Shown: positions 7,904 through 14,072, counted from the first letter of the stretch. The stretch is 14,194 bases of DNA from Bacteroides sp. CAG:443 (GCA_000432735.1 FR887812.1:84641-98834), one strand, 5' to 3'. The notes: generated by a model not told the origin, from the letters alone. Numbers and translations are program-made.

Positions 7904-10093
7904 ATGAAACAATTATTAGTATCAGGAGCATTATTACTGGCTGCCATGCAGGTAAATGCTGTCGAAAAGAAAGTGTTTCGTATTTCTACGGAACAGACCG
8001 ATCTGATTCTTCAGGTAGGAGATAACGGACGTCTATATCAGACTTATCTGGGTGAGAAACTTTTAAATGATGCTGATATTCAGAATTTCGCATGGGATGT
8101 ACATGCAGGTTCCGATGGAAGTATCAGTCAGCGTGGATGGGAAGTATATAGTGGCTCAGGAAATGAAGATTATTTTGAACCGGCTATTGCGATAACTCAT
8201 AATGATGGACATAATTCTACTTATCTATATTATGTATCATCTGCTACACAACCAGTAGAGGGTGGTGTACATACTACCATTAATCTGCGTGATGACCAGT
8301 ATCCGGTAGATGTTACTTTACATTATATTGCTTATCAGAAAGAGAATGTAATCAAGACATGGAGTGAAATCAAACATCAGGAAAAGCGTCCGGTAACGCT
8401 GAATACGTATGCTTCTACCATGTTGTATTTCAATTGTCCTTCTTATTATCTGACAGAATTTAGCAGTGACTGGGCAAAAGAAGCACAGATGAGCAGTCAG
8501 CAGTTACAGTTTGGTAAGAAAGTGATTGATACCAAGTTGGGTAGCCGTGCAGCTATGCATACGCATCCGTTCTTTGAAGTTGGATTGGGACAGCCGGTTG
8601 CCGAAAATCAGGGTGAGGTACTGATGGGTACATTGGGATGGACTGGTAACTTCCGCTTTACGTTTGAAGTGGACAATGCCGGAAATCTTCGTGTTATTCC
8701 TGCTATCAATCCTTATGCTTCTTATTATGAATTGAAAAAAGACGAAGTGTTTACTACTCCTGAGTTCATTTTTACATTAAGCTATAATGGTACGTCTGAA
8801 GGTAGCCGCAATTTGCACAACTGGGCTCGTAATTATAGCTTGAAGGATGGAAAGAAAGACAGACTTACATTGTTGAACAACTGGGAAAATACCGGATTTG
8901 ACTTTAATCAGGAAAAGCTGGCAGAACTGATGAAAGAAGCTAAACATTTAGGCGTGGACATGTTCTTGCTGGACGACGGTTGGTTTGCCAATAAATATCC
9001 TCGTAAAGATGATAAGGCAGGATTGGGCGACTGGGAAGTAACCCATAGCAAGTTGCCTGGTGGTGTACCTGCACTGGTTGAGGCTGCAAAGGAAGCTGGT
9101 GTAAAATTTGGTATTTGGATTGAGCCGGAAATGGTAAATCCGAAGAGTGAATTGTTTGAAAAACATCCCGACTGGGCAATCCACGATACAAAGAGAAAAT
9201 TGTATTATTACCGCAATCAGCTGGTATTGGATTTAAGTAATCCGGAAGTACAGGACTATGTATACGGAGTGGTTGACAAATTGATGAAGGAAAATCCGGA
9301 AATAGCATTCTTTAAATGGGATTGCAACAGTCCGATTACAAATATTTATTCTCCGTATCTGAAGGAAAAGCAGGGCAATCTGTATATCGATCATGTACGC
9401 GGCGTGTATAATGTCATGAAACGGGTAAAAGAAAATTATCCGGATGTACCGATGATGCTTTGCTCAGGAGGTGGTGCTCGCTGTGATTATGAAGCACTGA
9501 AATACTTTACAGAATTCTGGTGTAGTGATAATACAGATCCGGTAGAACGTGCTTACATTCAGTGGGGATTCTCTCAATTCTTCCCGGCAAAGGCCATGTG
9601 TGCTCATGTGACAAGCTGGAACAAGAATACTTCTGTGAAATTCCGTACGGATATGGCTTCTATGTGTAAGCTGGGATTTGATATAGGCCTGAAGGATATG
9701 ACGAAGGATGAGCTGTCTTATTGTCAGGAAGCTGTTGCCAACTGGAAGCGTTTGCAGCCAGCAGTAATGGATGGTGATCAGTATCGTCTGGTTTCACCGT
9801 ATGTTACTAATCACATGGCTGTAAATTATGTAAGCAAGGATACAAACAAAGCCGTACTGTTTGCTTATGATATCTATCCTCGCTATCAGGAAAAACTGAT
9901 GGCTGTAAAGTTACAGGGACTGGATGCTCATAAAATGTATAAAGTAGAGGAAATCAACCTGATGCCTGGAGTAACTTCTACATTGGAAGCAAATGGAAAG
10001 GTGTTCTCGGGTGATTATCTGATGAAGGTTGGTCTGAATGTCTTTGGCTTTGCCGCAACTCAGAGTCATGTGATAGAACTGACTGCACAATAA
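7904..10093 (+). CDS. GH36 family alpha-galactosidase, exported
   Basis: This enzyme hydrolyses terminal alpha-galactosyl residues (melibiose/raffinose-type oligosaccharides) and is probably periplasmic. The 729-aa product has a signal peptide (about 1-19, MQVNA) and no lipobox. An N-terminal beta-sandwich (about 20-310) precedes the (beta/alpha)8 catalytic domain (about 320-640) and a C-terminal beta-domain. Catalytic-domain motifs are FLLDDGWF (354-361), KFGIWIEPEMV (401-411), FFKWDCN with D473 as the expected nucleophile, LCSGGGARCDYE (519-530) and CSDNTDPVERAYIQWG with D542 as the expected acid/base. The sequence after the nucleophile is CNSPIT rather than the common MNR, so substrate preference may differ from RafA-like enzymes. 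It is co-transcribed with the upstream receptor and ends at a terminator. Family assignment is secure; specificity is inferred. Confidence 0.95.
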   Translation: MKQLLVSGALLLAAMQVNAVEKKVFRISTEQTDLILQVGDNGRLYQTYLGEKLLNDADIQNFAWDVHAGSDGSISQRGWEVYSGSGNEDYFEPAIAITHNDGHNSTYLYYVSSATQPVEGGVHTTINLRDDQYPVDVTLHYIAYQKENVIKTWSEIKHQEKRPVTLNTYASTMLYFNCPSYYLTEFSSDWAKEAQMSSQQLQFGKKVIDTKLGSRAAMHTHPFFEVGLGQPVAENQGEVLMGTLGWTGNFRFTFEVDNAGNLRVIPAINPYASYYELKKDEVFTTPEFIFTLSYNGTSEGSRNLHNWARNYSLKDGKKDRLTLLNNWENTGFDFNQEKLAELMKEAKHLGVDMFLLDDGWFANKYPRKDDKAGLGDWEVTHSKLPGGVPALVEAAKEAGVKFGIWIEPEMVNPKSELFEKHPDWAIHDTKRKLYYYRNQLVLDLSNPEVQDYVYGVVDKLMKENPEIAFFKWDCNSPITNIYSPYLKEKQGNLYIDHVRGVYNVMKRVKENYPDVPMMLCSGGGARCDYEALKYFTEFWCSDNTDPVERAYIQWGFSQFFPAKAMCAHVTSWNKNTSVKFRTDMASMCKLGFDIGLKDMTKDELSYCQEAVANWKRLQPAVMDGDQYRLVSPYVTNHMAVNYVSKDTNKAVLFAYDIYPRYQEKLMAVKLQGLDAHKMYKVEEINLMPGVTSTLEANGKVFSGDYLMKVGLNVFGFAATQSHVIELTAQ

Positions 10094-10164
10094 AATGTGA
10101 TATTATTAAACTTATAAATATGCTTATTTCAATAGGCAAGATTAATTTTTAGGATAGAGGTTGT

Positions 10165-10206
10165 ACTCCCTTTGTTCGGCTTAAGGCTTGAGCAAAGGGA
10201 GTTTTT
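10165..10206 (+). terminator. Rho-independent terminator after the GH36 gene
   Basis: ACTCCCTTTG (10165-10174) pairs perfectly with CAAAGGGAGT (10193-10202), with further weaker inner pairs, and is followed by TTTTT (10202-10206). It ends the receptor/GH36 transcript. There is no T-run for the opposite strand, so it does not obviously serve the convergent sigma operon. Confidence 0.9.
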
Positions 10207-10243
10207 ATGTTAGTCTTTATAGATAATGTAAACTTGAGCCTGA

Positions 10244-10606
10244 TTACAATAAATGCTTGTACTTACGTCTTAACCAGCGGTCGAAAATTCGCAATAGAGG
10301 CAAGGCTATCAGCATGGGAAGATAGAAGATGAGCGATGAAGGTTCGGGCAAGCTATGGGTCATTATATACAATGCTTCGGCTATTTCTTTTCCGTATGTC
10401 CATACGACCATGCCGATGCATCCTGTGAACATGCAAGCAACTGTGATGATCATTAATATGAACATACGTTTTTCTTGTCGTTTCTCACGCAGATACATTT
10501 CTTCAGCAATCCGTTTCATGGTGCGATAGGTGAAATTGCTGGAAAGCCGTGGAGTATAATTTTGTCTGGCAGCTTTTCTTAATCCATTGTCCTTGTTGTC
10601 TGTCAT
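10244..10606 (-). CDS. Small two-TM membrane protein, candidate anti-sigma factor
   Basis: This 120-aa product has a basic, probably cytoplasmic N-terminus (1-47, with TPRLSSNFTYRTMKRI at 18-33), a transmembrane helix at about 48-70, a short loop and a second hydrophobic helix at about 90-107 ending in RWLRRKYKHLL. It is translated right after the ECF sigma gene: AAGGAGG (10614-10620) overlaps the end of that gene, and the ATG lies three bases past its stop, which suggests coupled translation. A short N-terminal cytoplasmic domain plus TM helices directly downstream of an ECF sigma gene is the usual placement of a membrane anti-sigma factor. No zinc-binding HxxxCxxC motif is present, so the role is inferred from position and topology. 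Confidence 0.75.
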   Translation of the reverse strand: MTDNKDNGLRKAARQNYTPRLSSNFTYRTMKRIAEEMYLREKRQEKRMFILMIITVACMFTGCIGMVVWTYGKEIAEALYIMTHSLPEPSSLIFYLPMLIALPLLRIFDRWLRRKYKHLL

Positions 10607-10608
10607 AG

Positions 10609-11154
10609 TTAATCCTCCTTTTGCATCAGTAGATATAATTTTTTGCGTAAGCGATGTAGTTTGACTTTAATATTCCCTTCGTTCAGGTTCAGGATGTGGG
10701 CAAGTTCCTGTATAGGACGTTCCTCTTCATAAAATAGAGTGACCAGCGCACGTTCTTCGGCCGTCAGTTTGGTCAATGCTTGTTGTAGCTTTTCTATTTG
10801 TTCTTCTGAGTCATTATTCAAAGCATCATCTATTTGTGTATCCGATATCTGGTTCCAAGAGTTTTCGTCAATCACAGTTTGTTCTACATTTTTCTTTCTC
10901 AGAAAAGAGAGTGCCGTATTATAGGCAATACGGTAAATCCAAGTAGAGAAACTACTTTTCCCGTTGAAGGCTGATAAATGTTCGAAGGCTTTCATAAATG
11001 CATCTTGCGTCAGCTCTTCGGCATCTTCTTCGGAATTGACCATACGGACAATCAAAGCAAAAACCGGTTGTCCGTAGGTATCGAGGAAGTAAGCATACTC
11101 TTCAGTCTTTCCTGTCAGGATACGCGTGATGATATATGATTCGTCTTTTTTCAT
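10609..11154 (-). CDS. ECF-type RNA polymerase sigma factor
   Basis: This alternative sigma-70-family factor directs RNA polymerase to stress- or signal-specific promoters. The 181-aa length fits the ECF group. Region 2 spans about 15-85, with EEDAEELTQDAFMKAFEHL (42-60) and FSTWIYRIAYNTALSFLRKK (69-88). An acidic linker (about 95-118) is followed by region 4 (about 120-172), with LTAEERALVTLFYEEERPIQELAHILNLNEGNIKVKLHRLRKKL forming the -35-binding helix-turn-helix. The ATG at 11154 gives the usual N-terminus. The gene shares an operon with the small membrane protein and lies divergent from the DUF6249-like gene. The promoter region carries two ECF-type elements, so self-regulation is likely. 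The inducing signal is unknown. Confidence 0.95.
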   Translation of the reverse strand: MKKDESYIITRILTGKTEEYAYFLDTYGQPVFALIVRMVNSEEDAEELTQDAFMKAFEHLSAFNGKSSFSTWIYRIAYNTALSFLRKKNVEQTVIDENSWNQISDTQIDDALNNDSEEQIEKLQQALTKLTAEERALVTLFYEEERPIQELAHILNLNEGNIKVKLHRLRKKLYLLMQKED

Positions 11155-11160
11155 TTGTCT

Positions 11161-11191
11161 TTTTAGACGCTTGTCAGAAGTCGAGGTTACA
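11161..11191 (-). promoter_or_regulatory. ECF-type promoter of the sigma operon
   Basis: Reading the minus strand, TGTAACC (11191-11185) is a -35-like element and CGTCTAAAA (11169-11161) a -10-like element, with 16 nt between TGTAAC and CGTC. The pair fits the general ECF pattern of an AAC-containing -35 and a CGTC -10, and it is mirrored by the divergent promoter. The start codon at 11154 lies only 6 bases past the -10 element, so the transcript would be nearly leaderless. Confidence 0.6.
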
Positions 11192-11231
11192 AAAATTGAG
11201 AAAAAATTTTTTCTTCATTAGAATTGTAACC
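11185..11231. repeat. Symmetric inverted repeat holding both -35 elements around an A6T6 tract
   Basis: GGTTACAA (11185-11192) and TTGTAACC (11224-11231) are exact inverted copies. Between them AGAAAAAATTTTTTCT (11199-11214) is itself a palindrome whose centre lies within about two bases of the outer repeat's centre. The A-tract could act as a shared upstream (UP) element or as a bend. Confidence 0.7.
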
Positions 11232-11255
11232 TTTTCATGTATTGGTTCGTCTAAA
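11225..11255 (+). promoter_or_regulatory. ECF-type promoter of the divergent DUF6249-like gene
   Basis: TGTAACC (11225-11231) and CGTCTAAA (11248-11255), with 17 nt between TGTAAC and CGTC, repeat the same two elements as the sigma operon promoter. The ATG of the downstream gene is at 11297, giving a leader of about 35 nt. This points to control by the adjacent ECF sigma factor. Confidence 0.6.
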
Positions 11256-11296
11256 CGGACAAAGAAACAAAATTATTCACTTAAGAGAAATGCGAT

Positions 11297-11722
11297 ATGG
11301 AAGAATTAATGATTGTGGCTAATGTTGCAATAGTTTTTGGAGTTATTTACAAGTTGTTCGAACTGTTTGTCGGTAGGAAAGAACGTATGATGTTGATAGA
11401 AAAACTTCCTGTGGAAACTTTGACGGACGAAAAGCTGAAAAATGGTGGCTTGTCTTTGTGTGATTTGAAGGAGAATCTTTTTCCAACATCTTCTACCTCT
11501 CTTCGTTTTGGCTGTCTGCTGATAGGGCTTGGACTGGGGCTATTGGCTGGCTATTGTCTCGTTTTAAACTCACAGCCGGAATATTTTGCGAGCGATGAAA
11601 TCAGTCGTCCTGTCCGTGAAACCGTTTCCATTATTTATGGTGCCTGTGTGTTGTTGGGAGGAGGTATTGGACTGATTGTAGCATTTGTTATCGAGGTCAT
11701 TCGTGCTTCCCGTCATAAATAG
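11297..11722 (+). CDS. Small membrane protein, DUF6249-like
   Basis: This 141-aa protein has an N-terminal hydrophobic helix (about 5-25), a cytoplasmic-looking basic/charged stretch (27-65, with GRKERMMLIEKL) and two Gly-rich hydrophobic helices (about 69-90, FGCLLIGLGLGLLAGYCLVL, and about 112-133, IYGACVLLGGGIGLIVAFVI). This pattern resembles Bacteroidetes proteins labelled DUF6249, which I recall often lie near ECF sigma genes; this was not checked by search. Its promoter carries the same ECF elements as the divergent sigma operon, so it is a likely direct target. It may have a role in envelope or stress response, but no biochemical function can be assigned. Confidence 0.8.
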   Translation: MEELMIVANVAIVFGVIYKLFELFVGRKERMMLIEKLPVETLTDEKLKNGGLSLCDLKENLFPTSSTSLRFGCLLIGLGLGLLAGYCLVLNSQPEYFASDEISRPVRETVSIIYGACVLLGGGIGLIVAFVIEVIRASRHK

Positions 11723-11755
11723 AAGTCCATATTCTGAGCTTTTATAAACTCTTTG

Positions 11756-11763
11756 TATCTTTG
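11756..11763 (+). promoter_or_regulatory. Bacteroides-type -7 box upstream of the FKBP gene
   Basis: TATCTTTG matches TAnnTTTG and lies about 22 bases before the ATG at 11785, which would give a short leader. No good -33 TTTG is at the expected distance. Confidence 0.45.
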
Positions 11764-11784
11764 TCGGTGTAATTGATTGGATTT

Positions 11785-12230
11785 ATGGCAAGAAAAGAGG
11801 AATATAAACAGCAGAACATTGATTTCTTGAAAGAGATTTCACAGAAAGAAGGAGTACAAAGACATCCTTCCGGTATTATGTATGAGGTTGTTCAGCAGGG
11901 AAGTTGTACACAATCGCCTAATTTTATGAGGTTGTTCAGCAGGGAAGTGGTACACAATCGCCTAATTTGAGAAGTATTGTTTCTGTGCATTATCGAGGAA
12001 CGCTGATTAATGGGCGTGAGTTTGATAACTCGTGGAAGAGAGGATGTCCAGAAGCATTGCGCTTGTCGGATGTGATAGAAGGCTGGCAGATAGCTTTGCA
12101 ACAGATGCGTGTCGGCGATCGTTGGATGATTTATATTCCTTCTGAACTGGGGTATGGTAATCGGCCTTCAGGCCCCATTCCGGCTTGTTCCACATTGATT
12201 TTTGACGTGGAATTGCTCAATGTATTTTGA
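11785..12230 (+). pseudogene. FKBP-type peptidyl-prolyl isomerase, frameshifted by a 44-bp tandem duplication
   Basis: When intact this would be a 133-aa cytoplasmic FKBP-fold prolyl isomerase. The ATG at 11785 (MARKEEYKQQ) is a better start than the in-frame TTG at 11773. The reading frame is sound up to GIMYEVVQQGS, then a second copy of 44 bases (not a multiple of 3) shifts it. The present product stops at 11968-11970 after 61 residues, the last ones (MRLFSREVVHNRLI) encoded out of frame. The remaining FKBP core is open in another frame: VHYRG, FDNSW, VIEGWQIALQQM and IPSELGYG, ending at 12230. These are the family's active-site motifs. Deleting either copy joins the halves exactly as QQGSGTQSPNLRSIVSVHYRG (the copy 1 version reads GSC). 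The damage looks recent because everything else is preserved. Confidence 0.88.
11881..11968 (+). repeat. 44-bp tandem duplication inside the FKBP gene
   Basis: 11881-11924 and 11925-11968 are adjacent direct copies that differ only at 11905 (T) versus 11949 (G). Copy 2 carries GGT (Gly), which fits the FKBP 'GSG' turn. Copy 1 carries TGT (Cys), so it seems to be the altered copy. The net shift is +2 frames. Confidence 0.97.
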
Positions 12231-12251
12231 AAACTTGTTTAAAACTCAATT

Positions 12252-12285
12252 TTATTCAAGATGAATGTTAATCTGAATCTTGAAT
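12252..12285 (+). other. Stem-loop just after the FKBP gene
   Basis: TATTCAAGAT (12252-12261) and ATCTTGAATA (12276-12285) form a perfect 10-bp stem with a 14-nt loop, 22 bp past the stop. No T-run follows, so a Rho-independent terminator is doubtful. It could be a 3'-end stabilising or Rho-linked hairpin. Confidence 0.45.
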
Positions 12286-12490
12286 AGTACGGAGGTAAAA
12301 GAGAGGGGTGTATCATTACTCAAAATAGAGTTTGATATGCCTTTTCTTTTGCATTCATTATAAGAATTAAGTAGAGGACAATTGTTCGTTGGGCGCGTGG
12401 AGACAGATGATTGCAGTTATACTTCATGTAATAATACTTTGGTCTGTTTCATTTTTCATCGAATCGATCTTTAAAGAAAAACCCGTAAAT

Positions 12491-12545
12491 GCTTGTATCT
12501 TATTCCTTTTATGTTTAAATTGCACAAAAGAAATAAGATGTAAGT
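12491..12545. other. Long imperfect hairpin in a gene-free region
   Basis: 12491-12510 pairs with 12526-12545. The core arms ATCTTATTCCTTTT and AAAAGAAATAAGAT match at 13 of 14 positions, and further outward pairs include G-U wobble, giving 19 of 20 in RNA. The loop is 15 nt. There is no terminator-like T-run on either strand. It could be part of a small RNA or a relic of a mobile element. The surrounding 12231-12929 otherwise holds no intact gene. Confidence 0.45.
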
Positions 12546-12560
12546 CGTTGATTAAAATCT

Positions 12561-12755
12561 AATATCTATGAAAACGTTTTCTCAAATTTATTAAGTGTTG
12601 CTTCGTGCGTGTTTTTTTGTAACTCCAAAGATTCACTGTGGCATGGGGCTGCATCATCGACTGATTTTAATCTCTAAGATGATGTAATGTTGATTGATCC
12701 TAGCTCTACTGAGTTGACTTCTGAAGATACTAACGAGTATCAGATTTATTTATAA
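12561..12755 (+). pseudogene. Eroded lipoprotein-like coding remnant
   Basis: One frame from about 12561 reads NLLSVASCVFFCNSKDSLWHG and so on, which looks like a lipoprotein signal with Cys. It continues past a single in-frame TAA (12675-12677) into DDVMLIDPSSTELTSEDTNE and ends at 12755. A typical start, ATGAAAACG at 12568, lies in a different frame, so both a frameshift and a stop would be needed to explain it. A second possible stretch in another frame (12755-12883, including RIDKEYIAACDVVIL, with one internal TAG) may be the continuation. I do not recognise the family. Amino-acid character rather than homology is the evidence, so this is tentative. Confidence 0.3.
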
Positions 12756-12863
12756 AACGTGAGAATATTTCTTCTACTTTTTGCTCTGTTTCTTCTTCCC
12801 GAAATTAGAGGGGAATATCGTCAATAAGGATTGATAAGGAATATATTGCAGCTTGTGATGTGG

Positions 12864-12871
12864 TAATTTTG
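12864..12871 (+). promoter_or_regulatory. Bacteroides-type -7 box for the lipoprotein gene
   Basis: TAATTTTG matches TAnnTTTG and lies about 60 bases before the ATG at 12930. No clear -33 TTTG is present at 19-21 bp. Confidence 0.4.
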
Positions 12872-12929
12872 ATCGTTTTATAGTAGAATAAAAGTAATGC
12901 GATAACTTTAATAAATCAATTTAGAATAT

Positions 12930-13496
12930 ATGAGAATCGTAGAAAATGTAGTTGCAGCATTGTTGGTATTTGGCTTTGCGGTCGGACTATCTGCCTGTAA
13001 AGATGATAGCTATCCTGAAGGTCCGCTACCTGGTACAGAATATGATATACTTCCTGTGGTTATTAAGGTTTATGTAACCGATAGCGAAGGACATGATTTA
13101 TTGAATCCGGAAGTGACGAATACGATTGTGAACAATAAGATTAAGGTCCTTTACAAAGCTAAGGAATATGAGATGCATTGGGAACCGGAGCATTCTTCTG
13201 GATCAAGGGCAATACCGGTTGTGTGGAATGGGTTGCAGGTGTGTAAACCTTACAATGAAGATGGACGTTATTTTCTGACATTCGGTGATTTCGATCGACA
13301 GACATGTTATGAAGATGAAGAGTTTGTGATAGACTGGGGTGATGGAAGTTGGAATACAGTCTTTCGTTTTTCCAATTCTTTTTGGTGGGAAAATCATGAA
13401 CCTGAAAATGTCTTCTATCTTTATGTAAATGGTGAGAAGCAGAAAGAGGGATGGGAAGAGGTCACAATAGTGAAGTCATTTGATAATGATATTTAA
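12930..13496 (+). CDS. Small lipoprotein, probably surface exposed
   Basis: This 188-aa product has a lipoprotein signal: a hydrophobic stretch (about 6-20) and the lipobox LSAC with Cys23 as the lipidation site. The next residues, KDDS, fit the K-(D/E)2-type export signal described for surface lipoproteins of Bacteroidetes, so an outer-leaflet location is plausible. The mature part is acidic and rich in Trp and Tyr. It has a VIKVYVTDSEGHDLLNP segment (44-60) typical of beta-sandwich domains in Bacteroides lipoproteins, VIDWGDGSWNTVFRF (133-147) and a final VNGEKQKEGWEEVTIVK (166-182). No enzymatic motif is visible. It stands alone with its own -7 box and no clear terminator. I recognise the style of family but cannot name a function. 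Confidence 0.8.
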   Translation: MRIVENVVAALLVFGFAVGLSACKDDSYPEGPLPGTEYDILPVVIKVYVTDSEGHDLLNPEVTNTIVNNKIKVLYKAKEYEMHWEPEHSSGSRAIPVVWNGLQVCKPYNEDGRYFLTFGDFDRQTCYEDEEFVIDWGDGSWNTVFRFSNSFWWENHEPENVFYLYVNGEKQKEGWEEVTIVKSFDNDI

Positions 13497-13518
13497 ATGG
13501 CTAACGGGCCTTTTAGTG

Positions 13519-13536
13519 TGTACGATATGTACGAGA
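13519..13536 (+). repeat. Two tandem 9-mers TGTACGA(T/G)A
   Basis: TGTACGATA (13519-13527) is followed directly by TGTACGAGA (13528-13536), just past the lipoprotein gene. The repeat is short and its meaning is unknown. Confidence 0.4.
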
Positions 13537-13555
13537 TGTGAGTTTATTGCCTTTT

Positions 13556-13693
13556 TAGCCCTTCACACCGATTTGTTTCTTGTCGCATATGACTAAAAAT
13601 GACGACTCTCTATGCACTGGTGAAGGGCGTGAAGGGCAAAAATAGGTTTTTTTTCTTTAAAAGGTGCCTGAAATGGTGGAACTAGCCCTTCAC
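13556..13693. repeat. Cluster of four GCCCTTCAC 9-mers in both orientations
   Basis: GCCCTTCAC occurs forward at 13558-13566 and 13685-13693, both preceded by TA, and as its complement GTGAAGGGC at 13620-13628 and 13629-13637 in direct tandem. The order is forward, reverse, reverse, forward, so two hairpins could form (first with second, third with fourth). The last three copies overlap the 3' part of the minus-strand ORF. Confidence 0.8.
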
Positions 13694-14072
13694 GGTCCTG
13701 TTGAGGTGTGCTTGTTTTTGCTCCTTTGCTCGGATTTTTTTGTCGTTTCCACAGGGAAGGAGTTTTTGCTTTTCTTGTTGGAGCAGGATTGGAAGTCCAG
13801 GAAAGCTGCTTGTTTATTGTAGTCGTAGAATTTTTAGAATACACACTTTTCGTTGCTTTTCCAGAATGTATTTGCTGGGATAGTTTGGAATCCGTTACTG
13901 CATCCTGGCTTGTTTTGATTTTATCATCCATACATTTTTTGCATAGTGGGGGTGAACTTGAAAAATTTGTTTCTTCGCCTATCTGTTCTGCAGAGTATAT
14001 CCGGTATTTTTTCCCGTTTCTTTCTTCTGTATTGTACTTGAATCTTTCCTTTTCCGCATAATATTTCATCAT
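13593..14072 (-). CDS. Unrecognised basic protein with CxxC motif
   Basis: This 159-aa ORF has a protein-like N-terminal half: a charged, Tyr-rich start (MMKYYAEKERFKYNTEERNG), KKYRIYSAEQIGEE and then PPLCKKCMDD with a CxxC pair (about residues 44-47). The second half is low complexity, rich in Lys, Ser, Thr and Pro, and its C-terminal codons run through the GTGAAGGGC repeats, which suggests that the end of the frame is not under tight selection. The opposite-strand ORF is merely hydrophobic and less gene-like. An upstream pair of palindromes could serve as its operator. I do not recognise the family. It may belong to an accessory or mobile cluster that continues beyond the window. Confidence 0.5.
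   Translation of the reverse strand: MMKYYAEKERFKYNTEERNGKKYRIYSAEQIGEETNFSSSPPLCKKCMDDKIKTSQDAVTDSKLSQQIHSGKATKSVYSKNSTTTINKQLSWTSNPAPTRKAKTPSLWKRQKNPSKGAKTSTPQQDREGLVPPFQAPFKEKKPIFALHALHQCIESRHF

Noticed and set aside
11773..11784. TTG at 11773 as the FKBP start
   Set aside because: It would add only MIGF, and the ATG at 11785 begins a typical N-terminus and is better spaced from the -7 box.
11967..12230. Independent small FKBP gene starting at TTG 11967
   Set aside because: It lacks the first FKBP strand and has no ATG or RBS. It is better explained as the downstream half of the frameshifted gene.
12407..12562. 51-codon hydrophobic ORF
   Set aside because: It is short, AT-driven hydrophobic sequence that runs through the hairpin, with no RBS or family resemblance.
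12726..12741. GATACT-AACG-AGTATC mini-hairpin
   Set aside because: The stem is only six bp with no T-run. It is likely chance in the eroded region.
13497..13515. Terminator after the lipoprotein gene (GGCTAACGGGCCTTTT)
   Set aside because: At best three base pairs form before the short T-run, too weak to call.
13708..14061. 117-codon plus-strand hydrophobic ORF
   Set aside because: It is antisense to the more protein-like CxxC ORF. Its hydrophobicity comes from T-rich codons rather than visible domains.
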